NCBI RefSeq assembly: GCF_019226825.1
Contig: NZ_CP076642.1
Location: 1,240,001-1,304,000 of the forward strand
DNA: 64,000 nt
Origin: Vibrio ostreae
GTDB taxonomy: Bacteria > Pseudomonadota > Gammaproteobacteria > Enterobacterales > Vibrionaceae
Direction of reading: 5' to 3'
This document shows, in pieces, positions 45,537 to 55,173 of this stretch. Positions within the stretch are counted from its first letter, which is position 1; each line of letters begins with the position of its first letter. The notes beneath the pieces were generated by a model. That model was given only the letters and a program-made list of their open reading frames with translations. It did not search any database and had not been told where the DNA came from. A program made the translations under genes and the position numbers.

Positions 45537-46019
45537 GTAACTCAACTCTCCTTCGAGCTTTTAATCTCTGCCTACATTCGGCAGTTAGTACCGGATTTGT
45601 AACAAAAAGTTCCAACGATTTTTTGAGTCGCTCTCTAAACGGCCAATTGTTAGACAAATTGGGGCTCAGCTTAAAGGCCAATCATGGGCTGAACCCCCGC
45701 TCTTTCTTCACCTCGGTTATGGCAGGGTATCTGAAATCCACTAGACTCAAATTACTTGGCACAAATCTCACTTATGATTCAATTTTGATATATGATTCAT
45801 TTGTTTTCATAAAAATAAGAGTTGAATCTCAAGTCTTAATCAGATTGGCCGATAATTCATCACGGGTAATGTGTTTACTAAGATCTCGCGTTTTTACCAA
45901 GGTCTAGCGTTTTACCAGGGTCCAGTATTTACCAGGGTCCAGTGACGCCATCAAGGTAATGCTACATAACTAAGGTAATAGCGCGCCCAAGTCAGCTTAA
46001 GCCATTTAAGGCGAGGAAA
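45537..46019. other. Divergent spacer between the moxR operon and the chemoreceptor gene
   Basis: About 480 bases containing the promoters of both units. The right part (45874-45944) consists of degenerate tandem repeats, listed separately. No gene was recognised. Confidence 0.6.
45874..45944. repeat. Four degenerate 17-bp tandem repeats
   Basis: Units start at 45874, 45893, 45911 and 45928 and follow TTTACCAGGGTCYAGYR; the last two are almost identical, the first most diverged. Unit spacing is 17-19 bases. They lie 75-145 bases upstream of the chemoreceptor start. Confidence 0.75.
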
Positions 46020-47939
46020 ATGTTAAAATTCAATAATATAACGATTAAACAGAAAGTGGTGTTAGGGATAACCTTTGCCGTACTGGCATCCACCATCATT
46101 ATGGGGGTTATTGCGCAGCGTCAGTCTCGAGCGGCCTTGCAGCATCAGCTGGTGGATGTTGAGTTACCGACTATGCTGGCACAAATCGGCGAGCAGATTG
46201 ATCGTGAAGTGAGTACGTTACTGCAAGCGGCGAAACAATTGGCGCAAAATGAGTACATCAAGCAGGCGATCGTCTCAACCGATCGCGAGCCAGGCAGTGA
46301 AGCTCGTCTGGTTAAACAGCTCAACAATGTCGTCGGACAGTACCAGCTTAACGATGCATCGGTGGCGAACCGCGACACCGCTTATTACTGGAATCAGAAC
46401 GGCTTTCTGCGTCAGCTGACCCGTGATCAGGATGGCTGGTTCTTTAACTTTACCTCGTCAGGCCAGGCTACCATGGTTAGCATGTTCCAGGAGCCGTCGA
46501 CCGGTGAAGTGAAGATGTTCGCCAACTATCAGGACCTTTCCAGCAACAGTTTGTCCGGCCTGTCTAAATCGATGGATGACATGGTAAAGCTGCTCAACAG
46601 TTTCCAGATTGAGCAAACCGGCTTTGTGTTCCTGGCGGATGCCAAAGGCAAAGTACAGATTCATCGTCAAAAACAGCAGGCCAATGCCACGCTGCGATCT
46701 TTATACGGTGCACAGGCGGATGCATTGCTTAATCAATCCGGTTTTAATCTGATTCATGCTGACTATCAGGGTCAGCCGGTATTTGTTGCCAGCCTGTATA
46801 TCCCGTCGATGGACTGGTTTGTGGTGGGTAATGTACCGGTTGAGGAAGTGTTTGCTGAACTCGACCAGATGACTCATCGCATGCTGCTGATCACCTTCGG
46901 GGTGGCTGCGCTGTTTATTGGCCTGGGTTTTGTGCTCGCCAACAGTATCGTCAATCCGATTCGCCAACTGGCGCAGCGTTTTAGTGAACTCGGCCAGGGG
47001 GATGGCGATCTTTCCCAGCGTATCATCGTTGACGGCAATGACGAAATCGCTCAGCTATCTGCCGGTTTTAATGGCTTTATTGATAAGATTCATCACTCGA
47101 TTAAGGAAGTGGCGTCGACCAGCAGTTCGCTGCAACAAGCCGCGCAGACGGTCTCTGACAAGGCAAGCACGACGCATGATAACAGTCAAATGCAGCGTGA
47201 TCAGACCATTCAGGTGGTTGCTGCCATCAACCAGATGGGCGCGACGATTGCAGAGATCGCCTCTAACGCTGCGACTGCTGCCGATACCGCCAGCCAGGCA
47301 TCGGATAACACCCGGGAAGGACGAGGTGTGGTGGCTCGCTCGAAAGATTCCATCAATCGCCTTGCAACCGATATTGAACAGACTGGTCGGGTGGTAGAAG
47401 AACTGGCGGCGACGACGCAGCAGATCGGCTCGATTCTGGATGTGATTCGTGACGTTTCCGAGCAGACCAACCTGCTGGCGCTGAATGCCGCGATTGAAGC
47501 CGCGCGTGCCGGTGAACAGGGACGTGGTTTTGCTGTGGTTGCCGATGAAGTCCGTAACCTGGCCAGTCGCACCGCTTCATCGACAGAGCAGATTCAGAAG
47601 ATGATCGACAAGCTGCAAAGTGATGCCAAAAATGCAGTAACAGCGATGACGGCAGGCAAAGCATTGACATCGGAAAGTGTCGCTTCTTCCGATGAAGCGG
47701 TGCAGGTGCTGGTGGCAATTTCTGAACGGATTAACGATATTTCGGATCGTAATACCCAAGTAGCGACCGCCACCGAAGAGCAGTCGACCGTGGTTTACAC
47801 CATTAACCAGAATATTGAAGAGATCAACGCGATTAATGAAGTAACCACAGGAACCGCGGAAGAGTTGGCTGCGGCCAGTCGCGATCTGAGTCAATTGTCT
47901 GCGCGTCTGGATAAGATGGTGGGCAGTTTTAAGCTCTAG
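46020..47939 (+). CDS. Methyl-accepting chemotaxis protein
   Basis: This 639-residue receptor has a membrane helix at about residues 12-30, a periplasmic sensing region of Cache type (about 35-285), a second helix at about 290-312 ([20 protein letters not shown]), a HAMP domain ([20 protein letters not shown]), and a cytoplasmic signalling coiled coil with the conserved tip [20 protein letters not shown]. It would bias flagellar rotation through CheA/CheW. The ligand is unknown. Confidence 0.93.
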   Translation: MLKFNNITIKQKVVLGITFAVLASTIIMGVIAQRQSRAALQHQLVDVELPTMLAQIGEQIDREVSTLLQAAKQLAQNEYIKQAIVSTDREPGSEARLVKQLNNVVGQYQLNDASVANRDTAYYWNQNGFLRQLTRDQDGWFFNFTSSGQATMVSMFQEPSTGEVKMFANYQDLSSNSLSGLSKSMDDMVKLLNSFQIEQTGFVFLADAKGKVQIHRQKQQANATLRSLYGAQADALLNQSGFNLIHADYQGQPVFVASLYIPSMDWFVVGNVPVEEVFAELDQMTHRMLLITFGVAALFIGLGFVLANSIVNPIRQLAQRFSELGQGDGDLSQRIIVDGNDEIAQLSAGFNGFIDKIHHSIKEVASTSSSLQQAAQTVSDKASTTHDNSQMQRDQTIQVVAAINQMGATIAEIASNAATAADTASQASDNTREGRGVVARSKDSINRLATDIEQTGRVVEELAATTQQIGSILDVIRDVSEQTNLLALNAAIEAARAGEQGRGFAVVADEVRNLASRTASSTEQIQKMIDKLQSDAKNAVTAMTAGKALTSESVASSDEAVQVLVAISERINDISDRNTQVATATEEQSTVVYTINQNIEEINAINEVTTGTAEELAAASRDLSQLSARLDKMVGSFKL

Positions 47940-48001
47940 AATCAGAGTGGCGAGTTAGGTACACTCTGGCTCAGTAATTAAAATCTTATTAGGTAAGCAC
48001 G

Positions 48002-48202
48002 ATGAGCGATTTTGAAAAAGAACTGGAGCTGATGGCTGAGGAAGCGGGCGAAGAACAAGAAGTCCCATTGCCAACGCTGGAAGAGCAAAAAGCGATTGCA
48101 CAGGAACTGAAACAACTGGAAGCAGACGGCAAACTGACGCCGGAAGTTCTCGAGCAGTATTTCGGTAAATTTTTCTCGAAAAGTGACGCGCCGATTCACT
48201 AA
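48002..48202 (+). CDS. Small acidic protein of unknown function
   Basis: This 66-residue, strongly acidic protein (FEKELELMAEEAGEEQE start) is not recognised, though its composition and length resemble small conserved Vibrio proteins. It is predicted helical and cytosolic. ATG 48002 follows TAGGTAAGC. Its stop lies right next to an 18-bp tandem repeat array. Confidence 0.65.
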   Translation: MSDFEKELELMAEEAGEEQEVPLPTLEEQKAIAQELKQLEADGKLTPEVLEQYFGKFFSKSDAPIH

Positions 48203-48204
48203 TT

Positions 48205-48294
48205 GTTCTGTTGAAACCAACCGTTCTTTCGAGAGCAACAGTTGTGTTGAGACTAACTGTTTTCTTGAGACTAACAGGTCTCTAGAGACAAATA
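48205..48294. repeat. Five degenerate 18-bp tandem repeats (array 1)
   Basis: Units start at 48205, 48223, 48241, 48259 and 48277, with a consensus near GTTCTSTTGAGACTAACA. The 18-base phase is exact, though each unit differs by several bases. The array begins two bases after a gene stop. Confidence 0.8.
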
Positions 48295-48328
48295 GCTCGC
48301 GTACGCTTAAAATCTCGCAGCATGTTTT

Positions 48329-48357
48329 AAAGGCACCTGAATTCAGGTGCCTTTTTG
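48329..48357 (+). terminator. Rho-independent terminator
   Basis: A perfect 13-bp palindromic stem (48329-48341 with 48342-48354), followed by TT, sits between the two 18-bp repeat arrays and ends the transcript of the small acidic protein gene. Confidence 0.85.
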
Positions 48358-48370
48358 TTATGTTTACACT

Positions 48371-48478
48371 ATTCGTTTGTGCCAAACCATTCACTTGTGT
48401 CAAAGCATTCACTTGTGTCAAAGCATTCGTTTAGGGCAAATCATTCGTTTAGGGTAAACCATTCGTTTAGGGTAAACC
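48371..48478. repeat. Six 18-bp tandem repeats (array 2)
   Basis: Six units start every 18 bases from 48371. Units 2 and 3 are identical (ATTCACTTGTGTCAAAGC), as are units 5 and 6 (ATTCGTTTAGGGTAAACC). A partial seventh runs into the end of the FrnE-like gene. The pattern shows recent duplication on top of older divergence. Confidence 0.92.
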
Positions 48479-48484
48479 ATTGCT

Positions 48485-49138
48485 TTAATGCGTCGACGCT
48501 TTGCTGCTGATTTCCTGCAATACGCTAAGCAGATTTTCGGTGGTCTGCGCGCCGGAGATCAGATGACGCTGATCGAGAATGATTGCCGGTACCGCCTGAA
48601 TTCCGGCCTGCAGCCACTGCTGTTCGGTATTGGCAACCGTCTTTGCCCAGGACTCATCATGCAGGATCTGCCGGCACTGCCCCCTCTCCAGGCCGACCTG
48701 CTCAGCCAAGTCCAGCAATACCTCTTCATCATCCATTGCCTGACCACGGGTAAAGTAAGCGTCAAACAGCGCCATTTGCAATTCTGCCTGTTTGTGATGC
48801 TGATTCGCCCAAAGTAATAGCTGGTGGGCTTTGCGGGTGTTGTAGATACGCATGTCATCAAAAAATCGGAAAGTGAAACCGACTTCTTGACCTAAGCGCA
48901 GCAAAGTGTCCCGCGCCGCGATGCTTGATTGGGTCGATGTGCCGTACTTACGGGCCAGGTGCTCACGCAGATTTTCTCCGCCTTGTGGCAGGGTTGGATT
49001 GAGCTCAAAGGGGTGCCAGTGAATCTCCGCCCGGATTTGTCCGGACAGAATAGCCAGCGCCGCCTCCAGGCGCTTATAACCGATAATGCACCAGGGGCAG
49101 ACAACGTCGGAGACGATATCAATTCGGACAGTGCGCAT
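48485..49138 (-). CDS. DsbA-family FrnE-like oxidoreductase
   Basis: This 217-residue cytosolic protein has the thioredoxin-fold active site CPWC near residues 14-22 (DIVSDVVCPWCIIGYKRL), a helical insert and VPAIILDQRHLISGAQ with the cis-proline. FrnE/DsbA-like proteins of this class catalyse thiol-disulfide or isomerase-type reactions; no signal peptide, so it acts in the cytoplasm. Single gene. Confidence 0.9.
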   Translation of the reverse strand: MRTVRIDIVSDVVCPWCIIGYKRLEAALAILSGQIRAEIHWHPFELNPTLPQGGENLREHLARKYGTSTQSSIAARDTLLRLGQEVGFTFRFFDDMRIYNTRKAHQLLLWANQHHKQAELQMALFDAYFTRGQAMDDEEVLLDLAEQVGLERGQCRQILHDESWAKTVANTEQQWLQAGIQAVPAIILDQRHLISGAQTTENLLSVLQEISSKASTH

Positions 49139-49389
49139 GTCAGGCTCCAGGTTTGTCTAAATATTGAACAACTAAGTATAGCTTTTGCATGGTTTTCTAA
49201 CTTGGGAGTGAGTCAAACTTTAACCAAAGGGGAGCAAAATGGATGTCCTACGCCCTGACTCTCAACCGTAATTTATTCTCCAAAGGGGGATTTACCTATG
49301 TTTGGTCGATTTATAATCAGCGTCAATGTTAGCAAGCCGCCTTATTTATTTCGTATTCTTCGCTTGCTAAAGTAGAAGGAGTTTGGCTC

Positions 49390-50754
49390 ATGAACAGTGT
49401 TCAACCGACCGATGTCATTTTACATGCCTTTGACTGGCCCTACGGCCTGGTCACTCAGCGGGCAGATCTTATTCGCCAGTCTGGCTACAAAGCGGTACTC
49501 GTCTCACCTCCGATGAAATCGTATCAAACTAAATCAGGTACGCCCTGGTGGCAGCGCTATCAGCCACAGGATTATCGTCTGATCGATAACCAGTTAGGCA
49601 ATACCGAAGATTTTATTTTAATGATCAATACACTAAGCTCATTCGGCATCCTGGTGTATATCGATGTGGTCTTTAACCATATGGCCAATGAGTCGAAGCA
49701 ACGACTCGATCTGCAATACCCGAGCAGCCAGGACATTAAGGCGTATCGAAAAAAACCGCGCTACTACCAGAAACAGCGACTATTCGGCGATCTGTCCGAG
49801 CCTTTATTTGAAGAGGATGATTTTGTTGAAGCGTTCGGGATTCTCGACTGGAAGGACAAATGGCAGGTACAGAATGGCCGCATTACCGGCGGGCCGCATG
49901 ATCAGGGATTACCGACTTTGCGCGACAATCCTCATGTCGTAGAGCAGCAGAGAAACTATCTGCTGGCGATGAAGCAACTCGGGGTGAAGGGGTTTCGGAT
50001 TGATGCCGCCAAACATATGACCATTGAGCATCTGAAAAAGGTCTGGAGTGAAGATATCACTCATGACGTGCACATTTTTGGGGAAATCATTACCGATGGT
50101 GGGGCAACCCATGAAGAATATCGTTTGTTCCTGCAACCCTATCTGGAGGAAACCTCTCTCGGTGCATACGATTTTCCGCTGTTTCAGACCATTTACACTG
50201 CGCTGCAGAAGCAAGGCTCCTTAACCGCGCTCATTGATCCTTACTGTTTTGGTGAGGCTCTGTCGAAAGAGCGGGCGATTACGTTTGCCATCACCCATGA
50301 TATTCCCAACAACGATGTGTTTTCAGACTTGGTGATGTCGCCGCAGCGTGAAGCGCTGGCCTACAGCTACATCCTCGGCCGTGATGGCGGTGTGCCGCTG
50401 ATTTACGCCGATTTGAATACCAGCGGCTTTTTGCTGGAAGATGACACGCCGCGCTGGGAGCACGCCTGGTGTGATCCAAAAATGGCGGCCAGAATTGCTT
50501 TTCACAATCAAATGCATGGGCTGCCAATGGTCCATCTGGAAGCTAACGATGATCTCTTGGTGTTCAGTCGCGGTGAGCGCGGCGTGGTGATCATAAACAA
50601 ATCAGCCCGCCCCCAGAGTATCGACCTGAACTGGCCGCAGGCTCTGCTTGATCTGTTAAGTGGTCAGCAGTTTGAATCTGACGGCGAAAAAGTCACGATA
50701 GAAACGCCGGCGATGAGCAGCCGAATGTTGTGTTTAGCCAAGGCGCAGAGTTAG
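49390..50754 (+). CDS. Intracellular alpha-amylase family (GH13) enzyme
   Basis: This 454-residue protein has the four GH13 regions: I DVVFNH (about residues 92-97), II GFRIDAAKH with nucleophile D205, III FGEII with acid/base E232, and IV THDIPNND with D303. No signal peptide, so it acts on internal glucans or maltodextrins. Region IV is unusual (THDIPNND rather than FVDNHD), and an insertion DFVEAFGILDWKDKW lies in domain B. AGAAGGAG precedes ATG 49390. Confidence 0.9.
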   Translation: MNSVQPTDVILHAFDWPYGLVTQRADLIRQSGYKAVLVSPPMKSYQTKSGTPWWQRYQPQDYRLIDNQLGNTEDFILMINTLSSFGILVYIDVVFNHMANESKQRLDLQYPSSQDIKAYRKKPRYYQKQRLFGDLSEPLFEEDDFVEAFGILDWKDKWQVQNGRITGGPHDQGLPTLRDNPHVVEQQRNYLLAMKQLGVKGFRIDAAKHMTIEHLKKVWSEDITHDVHIFGEIITDGGATHEEYRLFLQPYLEETSLGAYDFPLFQTIYTALQKQGSLTALIDPYCFGEALSKERAITFAITHDIPNNDVFSDLVMSPQREALAYSYILGRDGGVPLIYADLNTSGFLLEDDTPRWEHAWCDPKMAARIAFHNQMHGLPMVHLEANDDLLVFSRGERGVVIINKSARPQSIDLNWPQALLDLLSGQQFESDGEKVTIETPAMSSRMLCLAKAQS

Positions 50755-51045
50755 GCCATTAAGCTGATGCACTGTTTAGAACAGACGACTGGAACTGTGA
50801 GAGAAAAAAATAGCCGCGTCACAGGACGCGGCTGAATCTAAGACAGGGAGGGTTTGCCCCTGTACAGACGGGGCAATACGCCGATTAAACGACGTATTGG
50901 GTCGCAGTTTTGACAGAGGCTTGTTAATTTTTTTCATAATGTAAGATGCTTGCCAGAATCTGCCCGGTTTTCATCAATCACATATTGCTTCAACTATAAT
51001 TGAGATGAATATCAACAAACGATAAAACAAAGCAATGGGTGTAGC
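50755..51045. other. Spacer with two hairpins
   Basis: About 290 bases between the amylase and lipoprotein genes. A 9-bp stem at 50812-50833 has an A run on its left, so it would terminate minus-strand transcription; a second 7-bp stem lies at 50848-50870. The right half is AT-rich and holds the promoter for the lipoprotein gene. Confidence 0.5.
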
Positions 51046-52065
51046 ATGAAAACTTTACCTCTTATGGCACTGAGCAGTGCCGCTCTTTTATTGACTGCCT
51101 GTGGTGGTGGCGGTGACGATAGTTCGACCCAGACCGCAACAGTCTCTTTTGCCGTGTCTGATGCTCCGGTTGATTATGCCTCGTCAGTGACGATTGGTTT
51201 TACTCAGGTTGAGCTGGTGCAGCAGAACGGTGAGTCGATTTTTCTGGATGTGAATCCGGATGATCCAAGTGCAGACTACGAACAAATTGATTTGCTGGAT
51301 TATCAAGGCGCAAACTCAGCGCTCATCATTACCAATCAAGAAATCCCGGTTGGTACCTATCAGAATCTGATTCTGCATATCAGCAGCGAGTCTAACGTGA
51401 ACTTTGTCGATGACGCTGATGGCACACAGGATCTGAAACAGCCAAGTAACCGACTGCGTTTAGGCAGCTTTACCGTCAGTAATGAAGCGACTCAGGCATT
51501 TACGATTGAGTTTGATCTGCGCTCTTCACTGGTAATGCGCGGTAACAGCGGTAGTCAGAACGGCTATATTCTCAAACCGCATGGCGTCAGCATTCTGAGC
51601 AACAGTGATGTGGTCAGTCTGTCAGGCACGGTGGATCAGACGTTGCTGGATGAGGGCGAGACGTGCAGTACGGAAACCAGCAGTTATGTGTACCTGTACC
51701 AAGGTCTGGTATCCGGCTCAGAGCTGGGTGATCTGGTTGATGAAAACGATCCAGAGTTCGATGCTACGAATCCGGTACCGGAAGGCGTAGTGACTCCTTA
51801 TGCCTCGACGGCGCTAGATGAGACGTTAAACTACTCGTTTGGCTTCCTGCCAACCGGTGACTACACCGTCGCCTTTACCTGTAACGGTGCTGGTGATGAT
51901 TCCATTCAGTACGACGGCCAGGATATAGTGCCGCTGCCATCTCCAGCGGACCAGGTGCATGAGGTGACTCTGACCGCAGGTGAAGAGGGTGTGGTGAATT
52001 TTGAGTATATCGCACCGGAACCGACGCCGGATCCGGTTGAAGAGACCACTACCACTTCGCTGTAA
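51046..52065 (+). CDS. DUF4382 lipoprotein
   Basis: This 339-residue protein has a lipobox (LLLTACGGGGDD, cysteine 19) so it is anchored by lipid after secretion. Residues 30-190 fit DUF4382 (FAVSDAPVDYASSVTIGFTQ; ILKPHGVSILSN), and the rest looks like a carboxypeptidase-regulatory-like beta domain, with a short T/P tail. It is probably an outer-membrane or surface protein; the role is unknown. Single gene with its own terminator. Confidence 0.87.
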   Translation: MKTLPLMALSSAALLLTACGGGGDDSSTQTATVSFAVSDAPVDYASSVTIGFTQVELVQQNGESIFLDVNPDDPSADYEQIDLLDYQGANSALIITNQEIPVGTYQNLILHISSESNVNFVDDADGTQDLKQPSNRLRLGSFTVSNEATQAFTIEFDLRSSLVMRGNSGSQNGYILKPHGVSILSNSDVVSLSGTVDQTLLDEGETCSTETSSYVYLYQGLVSGSELGDLVDENDPEFDATNPVPEGVVTPYASTALDETLNYSFGFLPTGDYTVAFTCNGAGDDSIQYDGQDIVPLPSPADQVHEVTLTAGEEGVVNFEYIAPEPTPDPVEETTTTSL

Positions 52066-52125
52066 GCGACGCTGTCAGATACGCCTGCTCTCTGCGGTGG
52101 GTAAGCGCCCAGCCGCGCTGAAGAC

Positions 52126-52160
52126 AACGGCTCCGTCATTTGGCGGGGTCGTTTTGTTTT
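52126..52160 (+). terminator. Terminator after the DUF4382 gene
   Basis: A 13-bp stem with several G-U pairs (52126-52138 with 52141-52153) followed by TTGTTTTT. Confidence 0.75.
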
Positions 52161-52418
52161 TGAGCCGGTGAGTTGAGCTTTTCTTTATCTCAAAATGCGC
52201 TTTCCCCATATCAATAGTATGGACTTAATCCACCAAAACCTGATTTATAGCAACTCTTACTCAGACAGAATCCGTACTATGGATTGCAATTGACTGCGTA
52301 TATACCCATTCACACGCCAGTGCACCTGGTGCGCCGCATTCTGACTCTATCGGGTATAAGCGCATGGTTCCGGTTGGGCTGCCACTCAACGGTATTTTGA
52401 CAGACAGTGAGATTCGCT
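52161..52418. other. Promoter region of pepT
   Basis: About 260 bases without a gene. No operator could be assigned. Confidence 0.4.
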
Positions 52419-53651
52419 ATGGAAAATCTGGTCGGGCGTTTTCTGCGCTATGTGACTTATGACACTCAATCTAAACCAAAAAACCATCACTGCCCGAGTT
52501 CCACTGGTCAAAAAGCATTTGCCCTGATGCTGCACGATGAGTTACTGGAACTGGGCTTGAGCGAGGTGACGCTCGATGAGCATGGTTACGTGATGGCCAA
52601 GCTGAAATCGAATGTGGATTATGCTGTTCCGGCGATTGGCTTTATCGCCCATATGGATACGGCGCCGGATGCGTCAGGCAAGAACATCAAGCCGCAAATT
52701 GTGGAAAATTATCAGGGCGGCGATATTGCCCTCGGGCGCGGCGATGAAGTGTTGTCGCCGATCCACTATCCGGAACTGCACCATTTGCACGGCTTTAACC
52801 TCATCACCACAGACGGAAAAACCTTACTCGGTGCGGATGATAAGGCCGGAGTCGCGGAGATCATCACCGCGTTAGCAGTGCTAATTGCTCATCCGGAGAT
52901 TGAGCACGGTGACATCTGCGTCGCTTTCACCCCGGATGAGGAGATTGGCCGGGGTGCGCACCATTTTGATGTCAAAAAGTTTGGCGCGCAGTGGGCCTAT
53001 ACCGTTGATGGTGGCCCGGTCGGCGAACTGGAGTATGAGAACTTTCATGCTGCGACTGCATCGGTCATTTGTCACGGGGTCTGCGTTCATCCCGGCACGG
53101 CGAAAAACAAGCTGGTAAATGCGATGCAGATTGCAGCACGCTTTATCCTGATGATGCCGGAGCAGGAAACGCCGGAGCACACCGACGGCTATCAGGGCTT
53201 CTATCACCTTGCCGCGGCCAAAATGGCGGTCGCAAAGTCAGAACTCGATTACCTGTTGCGTGATTTTGAACGCGAAGGGCTGGAGGCTCGTAAGCGGTGC
53301 ATGCAGGACATCGTGAGTACGCTCAACAGCCAACTGAAAAAAGGCCGGGTGGAGCTTATCATTCACGATTGCTATGCCAACATGAAAGAGAAAATAGCGC
53401 CGCATCCGCACATTATTGAACTGGCGCAAGCTGCGATGGAGGAGTGCGGTGTCGAGCCGCTGATCAAGCCGATTCGCGGTGGTACCGATGGCGCGCGTCT
53501 CTCCTTTATGGGCCTGCCGTGTCCGAACCTGTTTACCGGCGGTTATAACTTCCACGGGATTCATGAGTTTATTACCATCGAAGGTATGGAGCAGGCGGTT
53601 AAAGTGCTGGTTAAGCTGGCCCAGAAAACCGCCCAGCGTTATCAGAGTTAG
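52419..53651 (+). CDS. pepT: Peptidase T (tripeptidase)
   Basis: This 410-residue M20-family enzyme removes the N-terminal residue of tripeptides in the cytoplasm using two zinc ions. Metal and catalytic residues are visible: [11 protein letters not shown] (H, D), LLGADDKAG (bridging D), [13 protein letters not shown] (catalytic E and metal E), [17 protein letters not shown], and the C-terminal [11 protein letters not shown] 52419 matches the PepT N-terminus ([19 protein letters not shown]); an in-frame GTG at 52407 is an alternative. Confidence 0.95.
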   Translation: MENLVGRFLRYVTYDTQSKPKNHHCPSSTGQKAFALMLHDELLELGLSEVTLDEHGYVMAKLKSNVDYAVPAIGFIAHMDTAPDASGKNIKPQIVENYQGGDIALGRGDEVLSPIHYPELHHLHGFNLITTDGKTLLGADDKAGVAEIITALAVLIAHPEIEHGDICVAFTPDEEIGRGAHHFDVKKFGAQWAYTVDGGPVGELEYENFHAATASVICHGVCVHPGTAKNKLVNAMQIAARFILMMPEQETPEHTDGYQGFYHLAAAKMAVAKSELDYLLRDFEREGLEARKRCMQDIVSTLNSQLKKGRVELIIHDCYANMKEKIAPHPHIIELAQAAMEECGVEPLIKPIRGGTDGARLSFMGLPCPNLFTGGYNFHGIHEFITIEGMEQAVKVLVKLAQKTAQRYQS

Positions 53652-53657
53652 CTTCCG

Positions 53658-53691
53658 TTACGAACGGTTATGAGTTACGAACGGTTATGAG
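53658..53691. repeat. 17-bp tandem duplication after pepT
   Basis: Two perfect copies of TTACGAACGGTTATGAG stand head to tail, 7 bases after the pepT stop. Confidence 0.9.
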
Positions 53692-53728
53692 CGACAACCG
53701 CGTTTAATCCTTCCTCATCAATGGTCTC

Positions 53729-53757
53729 ACGCCGCGCCTTTTTGCCGCGGCGTTTTT
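53729..53757 (+). terminator. Rho-independent terminator after pepT
   Basis: An 8-bp G/C-rich stem (53729-53736 with 53746-53753) followed by TTTTA. Confidence 0.8.
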
Positions 53758-54096
53758 ATTGGCTGCCGGTCAGTGTCAGCGGCACAAACCGATCTGGTGA
53801 GCAAGTGAGCGGCTATGAATAAATATTGAGCATGAAGCTTGCCGTGTTTTGATAAAGTGCATAATTCCGGGTAACCAAGCCGACACTTGTGCGGCCATTG
53901 GGTATACTCTGGCGAGCTGTCAGCCAGGTTATTGCTCTTAATAATGGACGGGTTGCATAAAGTCACTGCGGCGGGACTTTAGGGTCCGAATCGATTATCA
54001 GGCCGCAGGTTTAGTGGACGCTCGGGCTAACGCCCGGCACCCACTGATGATAAGTTGGGCTGCTCATCAAGTCATGTAACAAGATAGGATTAGGGA
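53758..54096. other. Spacer upstream of the MscS-like gene
   Basis: About 340 bases with no gene. A short near-palindromic stretch (GCGGGACTTTAGGGTCC and CGCTCGGGCTAACGCCCGG) around 53970-54040 may fold but has no clear role. Confidence 0.4.
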
Positions 54097-54981
54097 ATGG
54101 AGAAGCTTAACGTTATCGTTGAATATCTGCTCACACACAAATTGATATTCTCGGCCATTATTCTGGCGGTGATGATTTTGCTGCGTCGGGTGGCGTTGGC
54201 GCGCATCCGCGGCGATGGTGCTTTTCTCAGCGAGCATCAGCGTAAATGGATGTCGAGCACCAAAAACGGGACCTTTGTGGCGACCCTGTTTATATTGTTT
54301 GCCTTGTGGCAACCGGAAATCAGTGAATTTGCGCTTTCCGTTGCGGCAATTGCGGTGGCGATTGTGGTGGCGTCGAAAGAGATTATCTTGTGTTTCACCG
54401 GTTCAATCCAGCGTGCCAGTTCACGCTCATTTCGTATCGGCGACTGGATTGAAGTCGGCAAACTGAGCGGGGAAGTGATCGAACACAACATGATGGCGAC
54501 TGTGATTCAGGAGATCGATTTGCAGAACGGGCGTTATCATTACACCGGTAAAACCGCCACCTTGCCGAACAGTATGTTTTTTACCTTTCCGGTCAAAAAC
54601 CTCAACTTCATGAAGCGCTATGTATTCCACAATTTCAGTATTGTGGTGCCGGATTTCGTCAATCTGTATCCGCTGCTGCCGGCGCTTAATGCCCGGATTG
54701 AAGAGCACTTTGCGCACTTTATCGATGTGGCACGCCGCTATAATGCCATGATTGAAAAGCATGCCGGCGTTGATCTGCCGAGTGCTGACCCGCACATCGA
54801 TATCACCTCCACCATGACCGGCGAGCAGGTGGTCAACGTGATGATTTTCTGTCCGACTGAGCGGGCCACCGATCTGGAGCAACTGATTCGGCGCGATTTT
54901 ATGTATGAATATGAGCAGGCCTTTAGCCAGCAGGCTGATGTGGCATCGCCGTCCGAACCACAACCTGTGTCAGTTCAATAA
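54097..54981 (+). CDS. MscS-family mechanosensitive channel
   Basis: This 294-residue protein has an N-terminal helix (about residues 15-32), a second at about 58-75, a pore-type helix (about 78-100), and then the MscS beta domain with FRIGDWIEVGKLSGEV and NSMFFTFPVKNLN. Such channels release solutes on osmotic downshock or act in ion homeostasis. It is shorter than typical YnaI/YbdG proteins. Single gene. Confidence 0.87.
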   Translation: MEKLNVIVEYLLTHKLIFSAIILAVMILLRRVALARIRGDGAFLSEHQRKWMSSTKNGTFVATLFILFALWQPEISEFALSVAAIAVAIVVASKEIILCFTGSIQRASSRSFRIGDWIEVGKLSGEVIEHNMMATVIQEIDLQNGRYHYTGKTATLPNSMFFTFPVKNLNFMKRYVFHNFSIVVPDFVNLYPLLPALNARIEEHFAHFIDVARRYNAMIEKHAGVDLPSADPHIDITSTMTGEQVVNVMIFCPTERATDLEQLIRRDFMYEYEQAFSQQADVASPSEPQPVSVQ

Positions 54982-55072
54982 GTGTGTTCTGTTCAGTAAC
55001 CGTTTTTAGCGTAGTCATCGTTCTTACGCGGTAACGGCTCTCGCACAATCAGTATGCTGTGTGTAATAACGT

Positions 55073-55098
55073 AAGGGGGATAAGCGATTATCCCCCTT
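55073..55098. terminator. Hairpin between mscS-like and norR genes
   Basis: A perfect 11-bp stem (55073-55083 with 55088-55098) with loop GCGA, between convergent genes. U-runs are weak. Confidence 0.65.
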
Positions 55099-55173
55099 GT
55101 TGTATCTGCGTAATGGTGTTTCTGCACATTGCTGCTTGTGGGCATTGGCGCTGCTGGCCAATGGCACCAGACG

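Noticed and set aside
47978..48421. Open frame of 147 codons on the minus strand
   Set aside because: It runs through both 18-bp repeat arrays, a terminator and the antisense of the 48002 gene. The repeat period (a multiple of three) keeps it open; no ribosome site or family resemblance.
48371..48478. Regular repeats considered as a CRISPR array
   Set aside because: Units are contiguous 18-mers with no spacers between them and no cas genes are present.
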